Shown: piece after piece, positions 35,728 to 37,050 of the stretch
How the letters are laid out: the number at the start of each line of letters is the position of its first letter
Numbering within the stretch: the stretch's first letter is position 1
From: Desulfobacteraceae bacterium UBA5616
Lineage (GTDB): Bacteria; Desulfobacterota; Desulfobacteria; Desulfobacterales; UBA5616
Length of the DNA: 37,050 bases
Direction: 5' to 3'
Assembly: GCA_002423615.1 (NCBI GenBank)
Contig: DIKO01000079.1
Location: 1-37,050, forward strand
Program-made: the position numbers and the translations under genes
Notes under the pieces: generated by a model
Seen by the model: the letters and a program-made list of their open reading frames with translations, nothing else
The model's database searches: none
What the model was told of the DNA's origin: nothing

Positions 35728-36310
35728 AAAGTTCCTGTTACCCCTCTTTGCGATGAATCAGCCTGAAATACCGGCTGGTGTTATTTGATGATTAAGCCGC
35801 CATCATTTTTGGAATCTTCTCATGCACCCGCAATTACAGGACCACGAAGGTCATTCAATTTTGTCCGATTGATATAGCATCTGTCATGCGGAGCGCAAGA
35901 TGAAATTCATCACCTGGCTGATCCCCTGTTTCCCGCCACGTCTCCAGGTCAATAAGACCGGGGATAGACTGATTCCACCTGCCCTTGGCGAAAACCGAAG
36001 CCGACTGTCAAAACCTCCTTATGAAAGACGTCGTTGCCCAGTTTATAGCCATAGTTTCCTGGAAAGCAAGGTGTGTTGAGCGGTTAGTGTTTTTCTGAAC
36101 GAACAGGGTTCTGATAAAATAAAACGTTTTGAAAAAGCCTGGAAGAAGGCTTGCAAAGAGACAAAAATTAGTATAAGGCTCTTTCTCGATTTTAGATGAA
36201 CCGCCCTTGGAATTTAACAAGTGTCGGAATTTCCGAAAGGGTTGCGATGCTGATGTTAAGGCCAAAAAAGAGCAGGTTAATTGATATGCCTTATTTATCT
36301 TAATCAAAAA
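35728..36310 (+). other. Intergenic region with one gene-like fragment
   Basis: Apart from the minus-strand fragment listed separately, I see no gene. A 109-residue minus-strand open frame here overlaps the tRNA and lacks coding character. Confidence 0.5.
35855..36007 (-). pseudogene. Possible C-terminal gene fragment (about 50 codons)
   Basis: The minus-strand frame after a TGA reads SVFAKGRWNQSIPGLIDLE then TWRETGDQPGDEFHLALRM and ends at TGA 35855. The composition is protein-like, with AAGGAGG just upstream, but no ATG/GTG/TTG is in frame. It may be a gene with a frameshifted start, or a remnant. The family is not recognised. Confidence 0.35.
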
Positions 36311-36386
36311 GCCCCCGTAGCTCAGTGGATAGAGCAATAGATTCCTAATCTATGTGCCGCAGGTCCGATTCCTGCCGGGGGCACCA
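36311..36386 (+). tRNA. tRNA-Arg (anticodon CCT)
   Basis: A complete cloverleaf: acceptor GCCCCCG/CGGGGGC, D arm GCTC...GAGC, anticodon stem ATAGA/TCTAT with loop TTCCTAA (anticodon CCT at 36344-36346) and T arm GCAGG TCCGATT CCTGC. CCA is encoded at 36384-36386. It reads AGG codons. Confidence 0.95.
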
Positions 36387-36469
36387 CCATCACAGTAATA
36401 GCCTGCTTGCCGGAACGGTCATGCACGGTTTATCAGCCGCCAAAAAGCCGCTTAACCCAAAAGCTCTCC

Positions 36470-36498
36470 TTGACATTATGCCTCCGGGCGATTAAATT
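36470..36498 (+). promoter_or_regulatory. Sigma-70-like promoter of tmRNA
   Basis: TTGACA (36470-36475) and TAAATT (36493-36498) are separated by 17 nt, about 40 bp before the mature tmRNA 5' end. Confidence 0.6.
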
Positions 36499-36536
36499 AT
36501 CAAAAAATGTTCTTTAAAATATGCGTAATATCCTTT

Positions 36537-36889
36537 GGGGGCGAAACGGCTTCGACGGGGATAAAGAAACTCAGGTTGCATACCGAGCTCCTATCTGCTC
36601 GTTAAACGGTGGGAAATAAACATAATCGCAGACGATTATAATTACGCCGTAGCCGCTTAGACGGCTGCCGTCCAGTTGGGAAACACCTGCGCTCCCGGCA
36701 TGGGCGTCGACTAGCAGGGCCGCTGGTTCTCATTGCCTGTTGGGGAATCGGTTAAAAAATATAGGATAACTTTTCAAGCATCCAGCCTGAAGGAGGCTTG
36801 AAAGGCGAAAAAACAAAATTCAGGATAAGTATGTAGACGCCTGTGTGGAATATTTTCGGACGCGGGTTCAACTCCCGCCGCCTCCACCA
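36537..36889 (+). ncRNA. ssrA: tmRNA (transfer-messenger RNA)
   Basis: The 5' end GGGGGCGAAACGGCTTCGAC pairs with the 3' end CGCCTCC, followed by A and an encoded CCA. The T arm is CGGGTTCAACTCCCG. The tag frame is GCA GAC GAT TAT AAT TAC GCC GTA GCC GCT TAG (36628-36660), giving the degradation tag (A)ADDYNYAVAA. It rescues stalled ribosomes by trans-translation with SmpB. Confidence 0.97.
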
Positions 36890-36901
36890 TTTAGAAAAGA
36901 C

Positions 36902-36949
36902 AAACCCGTCTCTCTGGGGTCATTCTCCGGGGTGACGGGTTTTCTTTTT
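36902..36949 (+). terminator. Intrinsic terminator of tmRNA
   Basis: AAACCCGTC (36902-36910) pairs with GACGGGTTT (36934-36942), with an inner CTGG/CCGG stem, and is followed by a T-rich tract. Confidence 0.85.
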
Positions 36950-37050
36950 CACCTTGTTTCTAAAGGGGTTGCACCCGTTTCACATCTTTCCAAAGCACCT
37001 CTCCGCACCATCGATTTTCCCCATCCTCCAGCCTTTCTTTCTCTGTTTGG

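Noticed and set aside
36008..36337. 109-residue minus-strand open frame
   Set aside because: Overlaps the tRNA and has no family features.

Overview
The window looks like chromosomal DNA of an anaerobic Desulfobacterota (sulfate-reducer-like) bacterium. This is an inference from gene content: several genes readable only if UGA is decoded as selenocysteine, a siroheme/ferredoxin protein, an aldehyde:ferredoxin oxidoreductase remnant, anaerobic-style acyl-CoA dehydrogenases, a sigma-54 activator, a PEP-CTERM protein and a tmRNA tag of the (A)ADDYNYAVAA type. No 16S rRNA or other phylogenetic marker is present.

Layout. 1-9.7 kb is an envelope/glycoconjugate block: a 940-residue multi-pass protein, a DPM1-type glycosyltransferase, a FemAB-like acyltransferase, a YbhN-like membrane protein, a methyltransferase and a YdjC-type deacetylase (both on the minus strand), and an LtaS-like sulfatase-fold enzyme. 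9.7-11.8 kb has a small siroheme/ferredoxin protein and a cysteine desulfurase. 11.9-14.8 kb (minus) pairs a class III aminotransferase with an ALDH7-type dehydrogenase, probably for lysine-type omega-amino acids. 15.1-18.6 kb has a Cys-rich mini-protein, a thioredoxin-like selenoprotein (U-x-x-C), a DUF1566 secreted protein and a PEP-CTERM protein. 19.3-21.3 kb has PGPGW and SWIB proteins, a zinc-ribbon protein and the AOR remnant. 21.3-26.7 kb is a thiolase/two acyl-CoA dehydrogenase operon facing away from a sigma-54 activator; the gap between them holds a -24/-12 promoter and a repeated TACGAAATA box. 26.7-30.0 kb (minus) is an overlapping operon of a mercuric-reductase-like flavoprotein, a TVP38 protein and glucokinase.

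The most interesting part is 31.4-34.7 kb: a compact redox operon led by a cysteine-free ArsR-type regulator whose promoter lies in a perfect 25-bp inverted repeat. It continues with a winged-helix-like protein with an in-frame UGA, a coding-like segment that seems to need a frameshift, a rhodanese-DsbD-thioredoxin fusion whose two rhodanese cysteine positions are both UGA (U-A-G-L-T-U), and a small thioredoxin-fold protein with a UGA in its first loop. With the separate protein at 15.7 kb, four reading frames carry five internal UGA codons and no internal UAG or UAA. Conventional gene calling would split or truncate all four. I read this as a selenocysteine-based thiol relay from the cytoplasm through the membrane.

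The right end has a Ca2+/Na+ antiporter, tRNA-Arg(CCU) and tmRNA with promoter and terminator.
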